Shown one piece after another: positions 31,984 to 41,408 of a DNA stretch of 64,000 bases. Source of the stretch: Geobacter sp. AOG2 (lineage in GTDB: Bacteria > Desulfobacterota > Desulfuromonadia > Geobacterales > Pseudopelobacteraceae); the NCBI RefSeq assembly GCF_019972295.1, contig NZ_BLJA01000001.1:2422158-2486157 (forward strand), written 5' to 3'. Every line of letters starts with the position of its first letter. Position 1 is the stretch's first letter. The position numbers and the translations under genes are program-made. The notes under the pieces are model-generated. The model ran no database searches. It saw nothing but the letters and a program-made list of their open reading frames with translations, and was not told where the DNA came from.

Positions 31984-34242
31984 TCAGGATATTTGGGCAT
32001 CAACTACGGCTATTGCCGCCATGTTGACGATATCGTCTACATCGTCCCCGCGCTGCAGGACGTGGACCGGCTTCTTCATCCCCATCAGGATCGGCCCAAT
32101 GGCTTCGGCTCCTCCCAGATGGTGGAGAAGTTTGTAGCAGATATTCCCTGAATTAAGGTCCGGGAAGATAAGGATGTTGGCAGCCTCCTTCAGGTTGGCG
32201 AAGGGGAAACTTTTTTGCAGGATTTCCGTGACCACGGCGGTATCGGACTGCATTTCGCCGTCGATGATCAGACCCGGCGCTTTTTCCTTAACGATCTCCG
32301 CCGCCTTTTTGACCTTCAGGGCCTGGGGGTGCTGGACCGACCCGAAGTTGGAGAAGGAAAGCATGGCGATCGTCGGATCGATGTCGAACATCCGGGCCTT
32401 TTCCGCGGCAAGGATGGCGGTTTCGGCCAATTCCTCGGCGGTGGGCTCGATACAAACCGTGGTGTCTGCCAAAAGAAAAATCCCCTTCTTGAACACCATC
32501 ATGTAGAGGCCATGCACGCTGGAAAGCCCGGCCTGCTTGCCGATCACCTCCAGGGCCGGCCGGATGGTCTCGGGATAATGGGTATCGATGCCCGAGAGCA
32601 GCGTATCCGCATCCCCTTGACGCACCATCATGCAACCAAAGTGGGTACGTGACTTGCGCGTCAGAATTCGCCGGGCCTCAGAGAGGGTCAACCCTTTCCG
32701 CTGCCGCAGACTAAAAAGCTCTTGGGCGTACTCTTCGGATTGACTGAAGTTCGACGGGTCGATGATCGGCACGCTGCCATTGAAATCCAGGCCAAGCTCC
32801 TCCATCTTGGCGTTGATCTTGTCGCTACTGCCGATGAGGATCGGTTTTGCAATCCCCTCTTCGATCAGGATCTGGGCGGCGCGGAGGATCTTCTCGTTAT
32901 CTCCCTCCGGGAAGACGATTCGCTTGGGGTCGCTTTTGGCCTTGTTGATGATCAGGCGCATGGTCTCCTTAGCCTTACCCTGCAACGATTCCAGATGTTC
33001 TACATATTTGTCCATATCGGCAATCGGCTGCCGGGCAACGCCTGAGTCCATAGCCGCCTTGGCGATTGCCGGCGCCACCCGCAGCAAGGCGCGAGGGTCG
33101 AACGGCTTGGGAATGATATAGTCCCGGCCGAAGGAGAATTTGACGTTGCCGTAGGCGCGGCAGACCGAATCGGGGCATTCCTCCCGGGCCAGTTCCGCCA
33201 GGGCAAACACCGCGGCCTTTTTCATCTCCTCGTTGATGGTCGTGGCGCGTACGTCCAGGGCGCCGCGGAAGATAAAGGGGAAACCGAGAACATTGTTGAC
33301 CTGGTTGGGATAGTCGGAACGCCCGGTGGCGATCAGAACGTCGCCCCGCACCGCGCGGGCCTCTTCCGGCGTAATCTCGGGATCGGGATTTGCCATGGCA
33401 AAAATGATCGGATTAGCGGCCATCTTGCGCACCATCTCCGCGGTAAACGCCCCCTTGGACGAGAGCCCGAAGAGCACGTCGGCCCCATTAGCCGCCTCTT
33501 CCAAGGTGCGCAACGGTGTATCGACGGCAAAGCGCTCCTTGTATTTGTTCATCCCTTCGGCGCGCCCCTGGTAGATCACACCCTTGGTGTCACACATGAT
33601 CAAGTTTTCCCGCTTTACCCCCAGGGAGATGGCCAGGTTGGCGCAGGCAATGGCCGATGCACCCGCACCGTTCACCACGATCTTGATCTGGTCGATCTTC
33701 TTGTCGATCAACTCCAGAGCGTTGATCAGGGCCGCAGAGGAGATGATAGCTGTGCCGTGCTGGTCGTCGTGGAAGACCGGGATGTTCATGGTTTTCTTCA
33801 GTTCTTCCTCGATGTAGAAGCACTCGGGAGCCTTGATATCCTCCAGGTTGATGCCGCCGAAGGTCGGCTCCAAGAGCTGGCAGGCACGGATTATCTCATC
33901 CGGATTTTCACTGTTCAACTCAATGTCGAACACGTCGATATCGGCAAAACGTTTGAAGAGAACTCCTTTCCCCTCCATGACCGGCTTGCCTGCCAGAGCT
34001 CCGATATTGCCCAGTCCCAACACCGCCGTGCCGTTGGAGACAACGGCCACCAAGTTCCCCTTGGCTGTGTACTGGTACGCGTCTTCGGGGTTCTTTTCGA
34101 TCTCCAGACAGGGCTCCGCAACACCGGGCGAGTAAGCCAGGGAAAGGTCGCGGGACGTCAAACAGGGTTTCGAAGATATAACCTCAATCTTGCCTTTCCT
34201 GCCGCTCGAATGATATTCCAGTGCTCCGGTAATCTTGGCCAT
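31984..34242 (-). CDS. maeB: NADP-type malic enzyme with phosphotransacetylase-like domain
   Basis: Oxidative decarboxylation of malate to pyruvate, with NAD(P)H formed. At about 752 aa it has the MaeB length. Residues 1-410 form the malic enzyme part ([38 protein letters not shown]-type Rossmann loop, [14 protein letters not shown]), and about 430-752 the phosphotransacetylase-like part, usually non-catalytic and regulatory (acetyl-CoA). I start at ATG 34242 with GGAGG five bases upstream; an adjacent GTG at 34245 is in frame. Confidence 0.95.
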   Translation of the reverse strand: MAKITGALEYHSSGRKGKIEVISSKPCLTSRDLSLAYSPGVAEPCLEIEKNPEDAYQYTAKGNLVAVVSNGTAVLGLGNIGALAGKPVMEGKGVLFKRFADIDVFDIELNSENPDEIIRACQLLEPTFGGINLEDIKAPECFYIEEELKKTMNIPVFHDDQHGTAIISSAALINALELIDKKIDQIKIVVNGAGASAIACANLAISLGVKRENLIMCDTKGVIYQGRAEGMNKYKERFAVDTPLRTLEEAANGADVLFGLSSKGAFTAEMVRKMAANPIIFAMANPDPEITPEEARAVRGDVLIATGRSDYPNQVNNVLGFPFIFRGALDVRATTINEEMKKAAVFALAELAREECPDSVCRAYGNVKFSFGRDYIIPKPFDPRALLRVAPAIAKAAMDSGVARQPIADMDKYVEHLESLQGKAKETMRLIINKAKSDPKRIVFPEGDNEKILRAAQILIEEGIAKPILIGSSDKINAKMEELGLDFNGSVPIIDPSNFSQSEEYAQELFSLRQRKGLTLSEARRILTRKSRTHFGCMMVRQGDADTLLSGIDTHYPETIRPALEVIGKQAGLSSVHGLYMMVFKKGIFLLADTTVCIEPTAEELAETAILAAEKARMFDIDPTIAMLSFSNFGSVQHPQALKVKKAAEIVKEKAPGLIIDGEMQSDTAVVTEILQKSFPFANLKEAANILIFPDLNSGNICYKLLHHLGGAEAIGPILMGMKKPVHVLQRGDDVDDIVNMAAIAVVDAQIS

Positions 34243-34325
34243 CACGTCCTCCGGTTTTATTTATAGTAAAAAACAGGGGTTTATTTCTACTTATATAAGC
34301 AAAATCTTTTACTTAAAATGAAAAA

Positions 34326-34355
34326 ACCATAGCTTCCCTCAGTCATATTTGTCAA
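34326..34355 (-). promoter_or_regulatory. Promoter of maeB
   Basis: Perfect -35 TTGACA, 18-base spacer, -10 TATGGT on the minus strand, about 85 bases upstream of the maeB start. The leader contains an A/T-rich stretch with no obvious riboswitch. Confidence 0.6.
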
Positions 34356-34462
34356 GAAGTTAATGCAGGGTTATAAAAAATTATTTTATTTATAACTAAT
34401 GATTTGCCTCCGGCGTTTGTACTGCTACAATCCAGAAGCAGGCAAAGAAAGGAGGAACCGAC

Positions 34463-34960
34463 ATGGAACGTATGTGGGCACCCTGGAGGATGGCCTATAT
34501 CAACAATATCAGCAACACACCCCCTCAGGAAGGATGCATCTTCTGCAGCGCCTGGAAGGAAAACGACGACCGGGAACGGCTGGTCCTGACCCGAAGCGGG
34601 CATTCCCTGATCATGCTGAATCGTTACCCCTACTCCGGCGGCCACCTGATGGTAGCCCCATCCCGGCATGTGTCCGACATGGACGACCTTTCCGACACGG
34701 AAATCCTGGATCTCATGCAGTGCGTACGACGGGCCCATAACCTGCTGAAGGCCGCCTGCAGCCCGCACGGCTTCAACATGGGCATCAACCTGGGAAAGGC
34801 GGGCGGAGCCGGTATCGAGGACCATATGCACGTCCACATCGTGCCGCGCTGGAATGGTGACACCAATTTCATGTCGGTGGTCGGCGACGTCCGCGTGATC
34901 CCCGAAGGGCTCCAGGAAACCTACGACCGACTGGCGGAAAAGATCAAAGCAGGAGCTTAG
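34463..34960 (+). CDS. HIT-family nucleotide hydrolase/transferase
   Basis: The 165-aa protein has the histidine-triad motif HMHVHIVPRW (about residues 121-130) and an N-terminal CIFC zinc pair. The start MERMWAPWRMAYI is typical of the Ap4A phosphorylase-like/HIT branch of anaerobes. It probably cleaves dinucleoside polyphosphates or AMP derivatives. ATG 34463 follows GAAAGGAGGAACCGAC. The ROK kinase gene begins on the very next base after its stop, so the two are co-transcribed. Confidence 0.9.
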   Translation: MERMWAPWRMAYINNISNTPPQEGCIFCSAWKENDDRERLVLTRSGHSLIMLNRYPYSGGHLMVAPSRHVSDMDDLSDTEILDLMQCVRRAHNLLKAACSPHGFNMGINLGKAGGAGIEDHMHVHIVPRWNGDTNFMSVVGDVRVIPEGLQETYDRLAEKIKAGA

Positions 34961-35962
34961 ATGATGGAAACGGCCGTGATCGGCATCGACATAGGTGGAA
35001 CCAACCTGCGCTGCGCCCTGGTCGCCGCCTCGGGCGCAATCCTTGAGCAGCGGCGCACCGCCAGCGGGATCGAAGAGGGGCGGGAGTTTTTTTGTTCACG
35101 CCTCCTAGGGGGCATCTGCGAGTTGCGGGAATGGGCGGCCGGCCGCGGCATAACGGTAACGGCCGTCGGCGCCGGGGTACCGGGGCTGATCGGCCGGGAT
35201 GGTCTGATCCATTCCTCTGTCAACATGCGCCCTTTGGAGGGCCTGAAACTGGGGGACTTTCTGGAAGAGCACATCAGCCTTCCCGCCGCCTGCGGCAATG
35301 ACGCCAACATCATTGCGCTCGGCGAACAGCGTTTCGGCGCCGGCAGGGGGCTGTCGTCCTTTCTTGTGGCAACCATCGGGACCGGCCTGGGGAGCGGGTT
35401 GATCCTGGACAACAGGCTCTGGACCGGCACGAACGGTTTTGCGGCGGAATTCGGGCATGTCACCGTACACCCCGATGGCCCCCCCTGCCCCTGCGGCAAT
35501 CAGGGGTGCCTGGAACAATACTGCTCGGCCGGGGCCGTAGTGCGCTCGGCACGGGAGCTGATCCCGGCAGACCTCTTGGCCACTGTTACCGAGGACCTGA
35601 GCGCGGAGACCGTGGCCGCCCTGGCGCGCCAGGGGGTGGCCGGTGCAGGGATGGCCTTCGAGCGGCTCGGCAGGTGGTTGGGTATCGCCTTGGGGAGCCT
35701 GTCCAACACGCTCAACCTGCAAGCGATCATCATAGGTGGCGGGGTGGCCGCCAGTTTCGACTTCCTGCTCCCGGGTCTCAGGGCAGAGTTGTCCCGCCGC
35801 TGTTTTCCATCTATCTGCGACGGGTTGGCGATCCTCAAGACCGAACTGGGAGACGACGCCGGCCTGTTGGGCGGAGCGGCGCTGGCGGAAGAGCGGTTGA
35901 ATCACCGGTACCCCCCCCTTGGGGGCCCCTTGTCTTCACAATCAGGCCATTTACATGCTTGA
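34961..35962 (+). CDS. ROK-family sugar kinase (glucokinase-like)
   Basis: The 333-aa protein begins with the phosphate-binding loop GIDIGGTNLRCAL. It also has the ROK signature region with zinc ligands GHVTVHPDGPPCPCGNQGC and the glucokinase-type NDANIIALGE and TIGTGLGSGLI motifs. It lacks an N-terminal DNA-binding domain, so it is a kinase rather than a NagC-type repressor. Glucose is the likeliest substrate, but the exact sugar cannot be read from sequence. The region around 35920 just before the stop is C/G-rich and looks normal. Confidence 0.88.
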   Translation: MMETAVIGIDIGGTNLRCALVAASGAILEQRRTASGIEEGREFFCSRLLGGICELREWAAGRGITVTAVGAGVPGLIGRDGLIHSSVNMRPLEGLKLGDFLEEHISLPAACGNDANIIALGEQRFGAGRGLSSFLVATIGTGLGSGLILDNRLWTGTNGFAAEFGHVTVHPDGPPCPCGNQGCLEQYCSAGAVVRSARELIPADLLATVTEDLSAETVAALARQGVAGAGMAFERLGRWLGIALGSLSNTLNLQAIIIGGGVAASFDFLLPGLRAELSRRCFPSICDGLAILKTELGDDAGLLGGAALAEERLNHRYPPLGGPLSSQSGHLHA

Positions 35963-36030
35963 AAATTATGCGGCCAGGCATACAATGGTCCTTCATGCAG
36001 TACCGATCACAGCCCGGAGGAGCTATTCCC

Positions 36031-36915
36031 ATGGACAGACGCTCATTTCTCAAGACAACCGCCGCGGCCTCGCTCCTGGCGCCCGCCCTGGTCAGAGAAG
36101 CTCTGGCGGCAAAGGATCAGCCGCTGGTTGCGGTGGCTGAAGGCAAGGATTATGACGCCATCACCCGTAAAGCGGTTAACGCCATCGGCGGCATGAGGCG
36201 CTTCGTCAAGACCGGCGACGTGGTGGTGGTCAAACCCAACATGGGGTGGGACCGATCAACCGAGTTTGCCGCCAACACCCATCCCCAGGTTGTGCGGGCG
36301 CTGGTTGAGGAGTGCTTGGCCGCTGGGGCGAAAAAGGTCAAGGTATTCGACTATACCTGCAATGACTCACGGCGCTGCTACGCCAACAGTGGTATCGAAG
36401 GGGCGCTCAGGGGTATGAAGCATGTGGAATGCAAACAGATTGAGCAGGAGCGTTTTAAAAAGGTATCGCTGAACGGCCGGTTTCTCAAGGAGTGGGACCT
36501 GTACGATGAGGCCCTTTCGGCCAACGTCTTCATCAACGTCCCGATCGCCAAACATCACGGTCTGTCCAAACTCACTCTGGGCCTCAAGAATATCATGGGG
36601 GTTATGGGGGGGAACCGGGGCTACATCCATCGCAACCTCGATGTGGCCCTGGCGGATGTGAACGCCCGCATGAAGAGTCATCTGACGGTGATCGACGCCA
36701 CCCGCATCCTGACCGCCCACGGCCCCCAAGGAGGAAGTATGGCCGACGTCAAGGTGCTCAACAAGGTAATCACATCCTCCGACATCGTGGCTGCCGACGC
36801 CTTTGCCACCACCCTGTTCGGCCTCAGGCCGGCAGACATTCCGACCATCGTGGCCGCCCACAAGAGGGGCCTGGGCGAGATGGACCTGGGACGGATCAGG
36901 GTGGTGCGGGCCTGA
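36031..36915 (+). CDS. Tat-exported DUF362 protein
   Basis: From ATG 36031 (GGAGGAGCTATTCCC) the product is 294 aa. It starts MDRRSFLKTTAAASLLAPAL, a twin-arginine signal with cleavage after about ALAA. The mature part is a DUF362 domain (VVVVKPNMGWDRSTEFA, NVFINVPIAKHHGLSKLTLG, GLKNIMGVMGGNRG). A longer open frame reaches back to 35506 inside the ROK gene but has no role. Export through Tat implies folding or cofactor insertion before export. It is paired with a membrane polyferredoxin 52 bases downstream. Function of DUF362 proteins is largely unknown; a redox role is inferred. Confidence 0.85.
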   Translation: MDRRSFLKTTAAASLLAPALVREALAAKDQPLVAVAEGKDYDAITRKAVNAIGGMRRFVKTGDVVVVKPNMGWDRSTEFAANTHPQVVRALVEECLAAGAKKVKVFDYTCNDSRRCYANSGIEGALRGMKHVECKQIEQERFKKVSLNGRFLKEWDLYDEALSANVFINVPIAKHHGLSKLTLGLKNIMGVMGGNRGYIHRNLDVALADVNARMKSHLTVIDATRILTAHGPQGGSMADVKVLNKVITSSDIVAADAFATTLFGLRPADIPTIVAAHKRGLGEMDLGRIRVVRA

Positions 36916-36967
36916 CGCCGTTATTGCGTGTTCACGCCTCGAAATCATGGGCTCGTAAGGTAACAGC

Positions 36968-38521
36968 ATGAAACCGACCTCCTCCCGCATCAGCCAACTG
37001 GCCTTCCTGGCTCTGTTTCTGTTGTTGTTCGTACAGACCGAGTACCGAGGCCACGACGAGATCAACGCCGCTGTAAATACCTTCTTCCGTGTTGATCCCT
37101 TGGTGCTCTTCAGTTACCTGCTGTCCGCAAAATCCTGGACGTGGCTTTTACTACCGGCCTTGGTTACGGTTGCAACCACACTCCTTCTGGGACGCTTTTT
37201 CTGTGGCTGGATCTGCCCGTTGGGAACCGTCCTGGACCTCCTGACGCCCAAGAACCGCACACACCGTCCGCTCATCGCCCTCAAAGGCAATCTGAAGTAC
37301 TGGCTCCTGCTGCCGATCCTTGCCGCAGCACTGCTCAACCTGAACGTGGCCGGCCTGCTGGACCCCATGGCCATCCTGCTCCGGGGGTTGACCTTCTTTT
37401 TCTATCCGCTTTTGGGGCTCACTGCGCGGGAAGGATGGGTCGGGATCTACCACATGATCGGTGAGCGCCGCGACACCATTGCTCCGGCGTATGACTTGCT
37501 GCACGCCTACCTGCTCCCTTTCCGCGAGACGCTCTACCCCATGGCCGGCTTTTCGGCCCTGGTTCTTCTGGCGATCATTGCCCTGGAATATTTCGAGGAG
37601 CGTAACTGGTGCCGCAACCTGTGCCCTCTGGGTACCCTGCTCGGGTGGCTGGGGCGCTTTTCCCTTTTCAGACGTATCCCTCCAAACCTTTGTAGTGATT
37701 GCGGAAAGTGCCGGGAGCTGTGCCCGACCACCTTTGACCAGGATCTGTTGGCTAAGGAGGAGTGCATCCTCTGTATGGAGTGCCAACTACACTGTCCTCA
37801 CCAGCGTATCTCGTTTCGTCTTACCTCCGGACGCAAGGATGCCGGGCCGCTTCTCCCGGAACGACGGGTACTGCTGGGGAGCATGGCGGCCGGCCTGCTG
37901 CTGGCGATCCCGGCGCGCTTCCGCCCGCCAGAGAAGGCCTCACGACTGCTGCGGCCTCCCGGCGTGCGAGACGAAGACGAGTTTCTGAATAGATGTGTTC
38001 GCTGCGGCGAATGCATGAAGGTCTGCCTGAAGAACGCCCTCTATCCGGCTTCCTGGCAGGCCGGAATAGAAGGCATCTATACACCTTTGGTCGTCCCGCG
38101 CCTGGGATACTGCGAATACAACTGCACCCTTTGCGGCCAGGTCTGCCCCACCGGGGCCATCCCCAGACTGCCGGCAGATTTCAAACAACGTGAGGTGATC
38201 GGCAAGGCGGTACTCGACAAGAACCACTGCCTGCCGTTCGCCAAAAGGCTTGACTGCATCGTCTGCGAGGAGCACTGTCCGATCCCGTCCAAGGCCATCC
38301 GTTCGCGGGAGGTGGAGGTCGTCGGATTGGACGGCACCCGCAAAAAGATCAGGGAGCCTTACGTGATGGAGGAAATCTGCAACGGGTGCGGTATCTGCGA
38401 GAACGTCTGCCCCCTGGAGACGAAGGCTGGCATAGAGGTCTTCGCGGTGAAAAACCGGACACCGATTGCCGAGGGGGCCGGAGGCGAGGCGGGTAATGGA
38501 TCGGAGTTGGGATACCAGTAA
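36968..38521 (+). CDS. NapH-like membrane polyferredoxin
   Basis: The 517-aa protein has an N-terminal membrane part with about five helices (residues ~8-225) carrying the twin CxxxCP motifs CGWICPLG and CRNLCPLG of the NapH/NosR/CcoG class. Cytoplasmic ferredoxin motifs follow (CSDCGKCRELCP, CILCMECQLHCP), then another hydrophobic helix with an RR-like stretch (RRVLLGSMAAGLLLAIPA). More clusters come after it (CVRCGECMKVC, CTLCGQVCP, CIVCEEHCP, CNGCGICENVCP). It probably moves electrons between the quinone pool and the partner DUF362 protein. Number and location of clusters are read from motifs only. Confidence 0.85.
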   Translation: MKPTSSRISQLAFLALFLLLFVQTEYRGHDEINAAVNTFFRVDPLVLFSYLLSAKSWTWLLLPALVTVATTLLLGRFFCGWICPLGTVLDLLTPKNRTHRPLIALKGNLKYWLLLPILAAALLNLNVAGLLDPMAILLRGLTFFFYPLLGLTAREGWVGIYHMIGERRDTIAPAYDLLHAYLLPFRETLYPMAGFSALVLLAIIALEYFEERNWCRNLCPLGTLLGWLGRFSLFRRIPPNLCSDCGKCRELCPTTFDQDLLAKEECILCMECQLHCPHQRISFRLTSGRKDAGPLLPERRVLLGSMAAGLLLAIPARFRPPEKASRLLRPPGVRDEDEFLNRCVRCGECMKVCLKNALYPASWQAGIEGIYTPLVVPRLGYCEYNCTLCGQVCPTGAIPRLPADFKQREVIGKAVLDKNHCLPFAKRLDCIVCEEHCPIPSKAIRSREVEVVGLDGTRKKIREPYVMEEICNGCGICENVCPLETKAGIEVFAVKNRTPIAEGAGGEAGNGSELGYQ

Positions 38522-38641
38522 TTCCGATTTCAAATCAAGGATGAAATCAAGGCGGCGAAGGCGTACGGAGTAATACGTTGAGAAGCTGAATACGAGCCAC
38601 CCCAGATAGCGCCTCAATTTGGAATTGGCAAGGAGCGGACC
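38522..38641. repeat. Candidate short dispersed repeat between genes
   Basis: The 120-base spacer has an unusual body (GGCGGCGAAGGCGTACGG ... ATACGTTGAGAAGC ... GAGCCACCCCAGATAGCGCC). Its ends are imperfect inverted copies (AATTCCGATTTCAAATCAAGG versus CCTCAATTTGGAATT read backwards). It resembles, from memory, small non-coding repeats found many times in Geobacter-group genomes. Only one copy is in the window, so its repeat nature is not shown here. Confidence 0.35.
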
Positions 38642-39529
38642 ATGAATCTGACGGACGATGAGTTGATCCAGGAATTGAGCAACCGTTTTGCCAAGAGCCG
38701 TAAAGCCTTTTCAGATCTGAGTGTGATCAACCTCAAGCTGGTAGATATGAACCGGCGGCTCGAACAATCCGAGGCGCTCAAAAGCAACTTTCTCTCCAAC
38801 ATCAGAAACGAGATCAACAACCCGCTCAACGCCATTCTCGGGATGGCAGGACAGATAACGGCCCTTATTCCGGATGGCAGCGAGGCCGCTGGGCTGGCTG
38901 CGATGATCTGCTCGGAGGCCAGCAACCTGGACTTCCAACTCCGCAACATCTTCATGGCTGCCGAACTGGAATCAGGTGAAATCGATCCGCACCTGAGCAG
39001 GGTAAATATCATGACGGTGGCGCGGGACGTGGCGGAATCATTCCGGCACAGCGCCACCCGCAAATCCGTGGAGATCCGCCTGGAACCGCCCAAAGAAGAG
39101 GCACCGCCGCTGTTCAGCACCGACGCCGAGAAGTTGCAGATCATCCTTTCCAACCTGATTGCCAATGCGGTAGAATACAGCCGAGAAGGGGAGGACATCA
39201 GGGTTTCTCTTGCTGTTTCCCCGGACAGCCTCATCATCGAGGTGCAGGACCACGGACTAGGCATCGCCGTAGAGGACCAGAAACGGATTTTCGACCGTTT
39301 CATCCAGCTCGAAACCGGCACGACCCGCCCCCATCTGGGACAGGGGCTGGGGTTAAGCATCACCAAGGCGCTGGTCGAACTGTTAGAGGGGACTATTATC
39401 CTTGAAAGTGCCCGCGGTCGGGGAGCGCTGTTCCGGGTCACGCTCCCGTCCCATGCCGGAGTGGGTGAACTCACCACGCTTGCGGAGGGCGGCAACCTGT
39501 TCCTGTTCGATGAGATCAGCGAAAAATAG
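38642..39529 (+). CDS. Histidine-kinase-like protein lacking the phospho-acceptor histidine
   Basis: The 295-aa soluble protein has a coiled-coil N-terminus (about residues 5-45), a dimerisation-like region reading FLSNIRNEINNPLNAI (residues 50-65) and a complete GHKL ATP-binding domain: N box NLIANAVEYS, G1 DHGLGI, F box IFDRFIQ, G2 GQGLGLSI. Where HisKA kinases have SHE, this protein has RNE, so the phosphorylated His is Asn56. It carries no sensor or receiver domain. cheD begins 5 bases after its stop. It may act as an ATP-dependent scaffold or regulator rather than a kinase; that is inference. Confidence 0.85.
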   Translation: MNLTDDELIQELSNRFAKSRKAFSDLSVINLKLVDMNRRLEQSEALKSNFLSNIRNEINNPLNAILGMAGQITALIPDGSEAAGLAAMICSEASNLDFQLRNIFMAAELESGEIDPHLSRVNIMTVARDVAESFRHSATRKSVEIRLEPPKEEAPPLFSTDAEKLQIILSNLIANAVEYSREGEDIRVSLAVSPDSLIIEVQDHGLGIAVEDQKRIFDRFIQLETGTTRPHLGQGLGLSITKALVELLEGTIILESARGRGALFRVTLPSHAGVGELTTLAEGGNLFLFDEISEK

Positions 39530-39534
39530 AAACC

Positions 39535-40017
39535 ATGAATAACGAAGACGCTCCCAACAAGCACTTCCTGTTCCCCGGGGCTCTCTTTGCCGATGTGCGC
39601 GATTACCAGATCAGTACCGTGCTCGGCTCGTGCGTTTCCGTCTGCCTGTGGGATACCGTCGCCCGTGTAGGGGGTATGAATCATTTCATGCTGCCGCTTT
39701 GGAATGGCGAAGGCCTTGCGACCCCCCGTTACGGTAATATTGCCGTGGAAAAACTCCTGAACAAGATGTTGTCCCTCGGGTGCCAGAAAAAACATCTCGT
39801 GGCTAAAGTTTTCGGGGGAGCAAATATCACCGGTAGCCACAATGGAAATGAAATATTCATGATCGGCGACCGTAACGTCATCCTGGCCAACCAAATGCTG
39901 GATAAATACGCCATACCGATCAAAGCCTGTGATGTGGGCGGCAACATGGGGCGCAAGATCGTCATGCACACCAGTACCGGTATCGTATGGGTGGGCAAAG
40001 GGAAGGTAATTGACTGA
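39535..40017 (+). CDS. cheD: Chemoreceptor glutamine deamidase CheD
   Basis: Deamidates glutamines in methyl-accepting chemotaxis proteins and, in some bacteria, interacts with CheC. The 160-aa protein has the catalytic Cys33 in STVLGSCVSVCLWD, His50 in GMNHFMLP and the FGGANITG segment typical of CheD. No other che gene or chemoreceptor is in the window, so this is an orphan copy. It is separated by only 5 bases from the Asn-substituted kinase-like gene, so the two are probably one unit. Confidence 0.93.
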   Translation: MNNEDAPNKHFLFPGALFADVRDYQISTVLGSCVSVCLWDTVARVGGMNHFMLPLWNGEGLATPRYGNIAVEKLLNKMLSLGCQKKHLVAKVFGGANITGSHNGNEIFMIGDRNVILANQMLDKYAIPIKACDVGGNMGRKIVMHTSTGIVWVGKGKVID

Positions 40018-40130
40018 GTCACGGGAAAGAGAAAGCAGTCATAGTTAGATATGTTGTTTCTCGAACTCCATGCGTTTACCTGGTGTGATCAATCACAAAG
40101 AAACTATTCATCATCAGCAAACGAACTTGA

Positions 40131-40159
40131 TTGACGTTACAGCCTTTTTTGGCTAGTAT
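40131..40159 (+). promoter_or_regulatory. Promoter of the HDOD/GGDEF operon
   Basis: -35 TTGACG, 17-base spacer, -10 TAGTAT, about 65 bases upstream of the small gene at 40226. The surrounding spacer 40018-40225 is AT-rich and otherwise empty. Confidence 0.6.
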
Positions 40160-40225
40160 ATTTTTTTATTTATCATTAATCATTAGCATATTTGAATCAT
40201 TCGGGACGGGAATCCTTACCTAATC

Positions 40226-40564
40226 ATGCAAAAAATACCTCTGATACGTGCCGCAGCAGGCATGACACTCGCCAGGGACGTTTTCCGCAGCGATCAAACC
40301 AGCGGCATCCCCATTTGCGGCAAGGGCACGGAATTGACGGAGTCGCTTATTGTCCGACTGTGCAACCTGGACATTCAATCCGTGTATGTGGAGGGACATC
40401 CCGTCTGGGAAGAGGGAGACCGTAGCCTTGACGACATCCTCAGAGAGCTCGACTGTCGTTTCGAAAAGGTTCGCGAGGACCCGTTAACGTTTAAACTCCA
40501 TGACATCTATGCCAATTACCTGAAGCGTTCCATGGGAGAGTCTGGTGGACGAAAAACGGAATGA
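40226..40564 (+). CDS. Small protein resembling the N-terminal domain of HD-GYP/HDOD proteins
   Basis: The 112-aa soluble protein begins MQKIPLIRAAAGMTLARDVF and continues with GKGTELTESLIVRLCNLDIQSVYVEG. This is the 'obligate leader' module normally fused to the front of HD-GYP phosphodiesterases (DUF3391-like). Here it stands alone and overlaps the next gene, an HDOD protein, by 20 bases. It lacks catalytic motifs. It may work as a separate subunit with its neighbour, which is inference. Confidence 0.7.
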   Translation: MQKIPLIRAAAGMTLARDVFRSDQTSGIPICGKGTELTESLIVRLCNLDIQSVYVEGHPVWEEGDRSLDDILRELDCRFEKVREDPLTFKLHDIYANYLKRSMGESGGRKTE

Positions 40565-41408
40565 ACTGAAAAAAATCATCATGGACACCAAAACGCTCCC
40601 CACGCTGCCGGGTGTCATCAATAAACTGAACGCCCTGTCCGATAACGACAAATCCTCGGTGCAGGAGATGGCCCGGATCGTGTCGTCCGACCAAGTGCTG
40701 TCGGCACGCATACTCAGGCTGGCCAACTCCCCTTCCTACGGATTCTACCGCGTTTCGACCATCTCCAACGCCATGATCCTTCTGGGGGTCAACGTGGTCA
40801 AGAGCCTTGCCCTTTCCTCATCCATTTTCGAGATCATGGAAAAAAACAGCGTCGGCCTCTGGGAGCACTCCCTGGGGGTTGGTGTGGCCTCCAACATGAT
40901 TGCCGCCAAGCTCGGCCTGCCGGAGTGCGAGGAGATCGCCACCGCCGGGCTTCTGCATGACATCGGCAAGGTCATCATCAGCCTCAAATGCAGTGAAGCG
41001 GAGGAAGAGGTCCGGCGTGTCATCAATGAAAAACGGGTCTACATGCGGGAAGCCGAGCAGGAAGTCATTGACACCGATCACGCCGAGGTGGGAGGCTGGC
41101 TTGCCAAGAGCTGGTTTTTGCCGGACAAACTGAGCGAGCCGATCAACTGCCATCACAATGTGGAGACATCGGAGAACCACCGCATTAAAACCGCCGTGGT
41201 GCATATTGCCGACGTGCTAATCAAGGCCAGCGGCTTTGGCGATAGCGGCGACGACTATGTGCCACAGATCCAACAGGCCGCCTGGGACGCCCTGAAGCTC
41301 AATGAACAGACCGTTACCGAACTTGTCGAGGACCTGGAAGACAAGCTGGTAGAGGTCAAAAACTTCAGCCTTGAACTACAGCAGAACACCGATGCTGCCC
41401 CCAATTAG
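40545..41408 (+). CDS. HDOD-domain signalling protein
   Basis: The 287-aa protein from GTG 40545 (GGGAG upstream) has an HDOD domain from about residue 12 to 215: LPTLPGVINKLNAL, LSARILRLANSPSYGF, AMILLGVNVVKSLALSS, TAGLLHDIGKVII and CHHNVETSENHRIKTAVVHIAD. HDOD proteins are related to HD phosphohydrolases but are usually regulatory. The HDIGK motif is kept, though further metal ligands are not evident. It overlaps both neighbours, so it is translationally linked to the small leader-domain protein and the GGDEF protein. Confidence 0.9.
   Translation: MDEKRNELKKIIMDTKTLPTLPGVINKLNALSDNDKSSVQEMARIVSSDQVLSARILRLANSPSYGFYRVSTISNAMILLGVNVVKSLALSSSIFEIMEKNSVGLWEHSLGVGVASNMIAAKLGLPECEEIATAGLLHDIGKVIISLKCSEAEEEVRRVINEKRVYMREAEQEVIDTDHAEVGGWLAKSWFLPDKLSEPINCHHNVETSENHRIKTAVVHIADVLIKASGFGDSGDDYVPQIQQAAWDALKLNEQTVTELVEDLEDKLVEVKNFSLELQQNTDAAPN

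Noticed and set aside
35506-36030. Long N-terminal extension of the DUF362 protein
   Set aside because: Overlaps the ROK kinase gene in another frame; the Tat signal starts at 36031 behind a strong ribosome-binding site.
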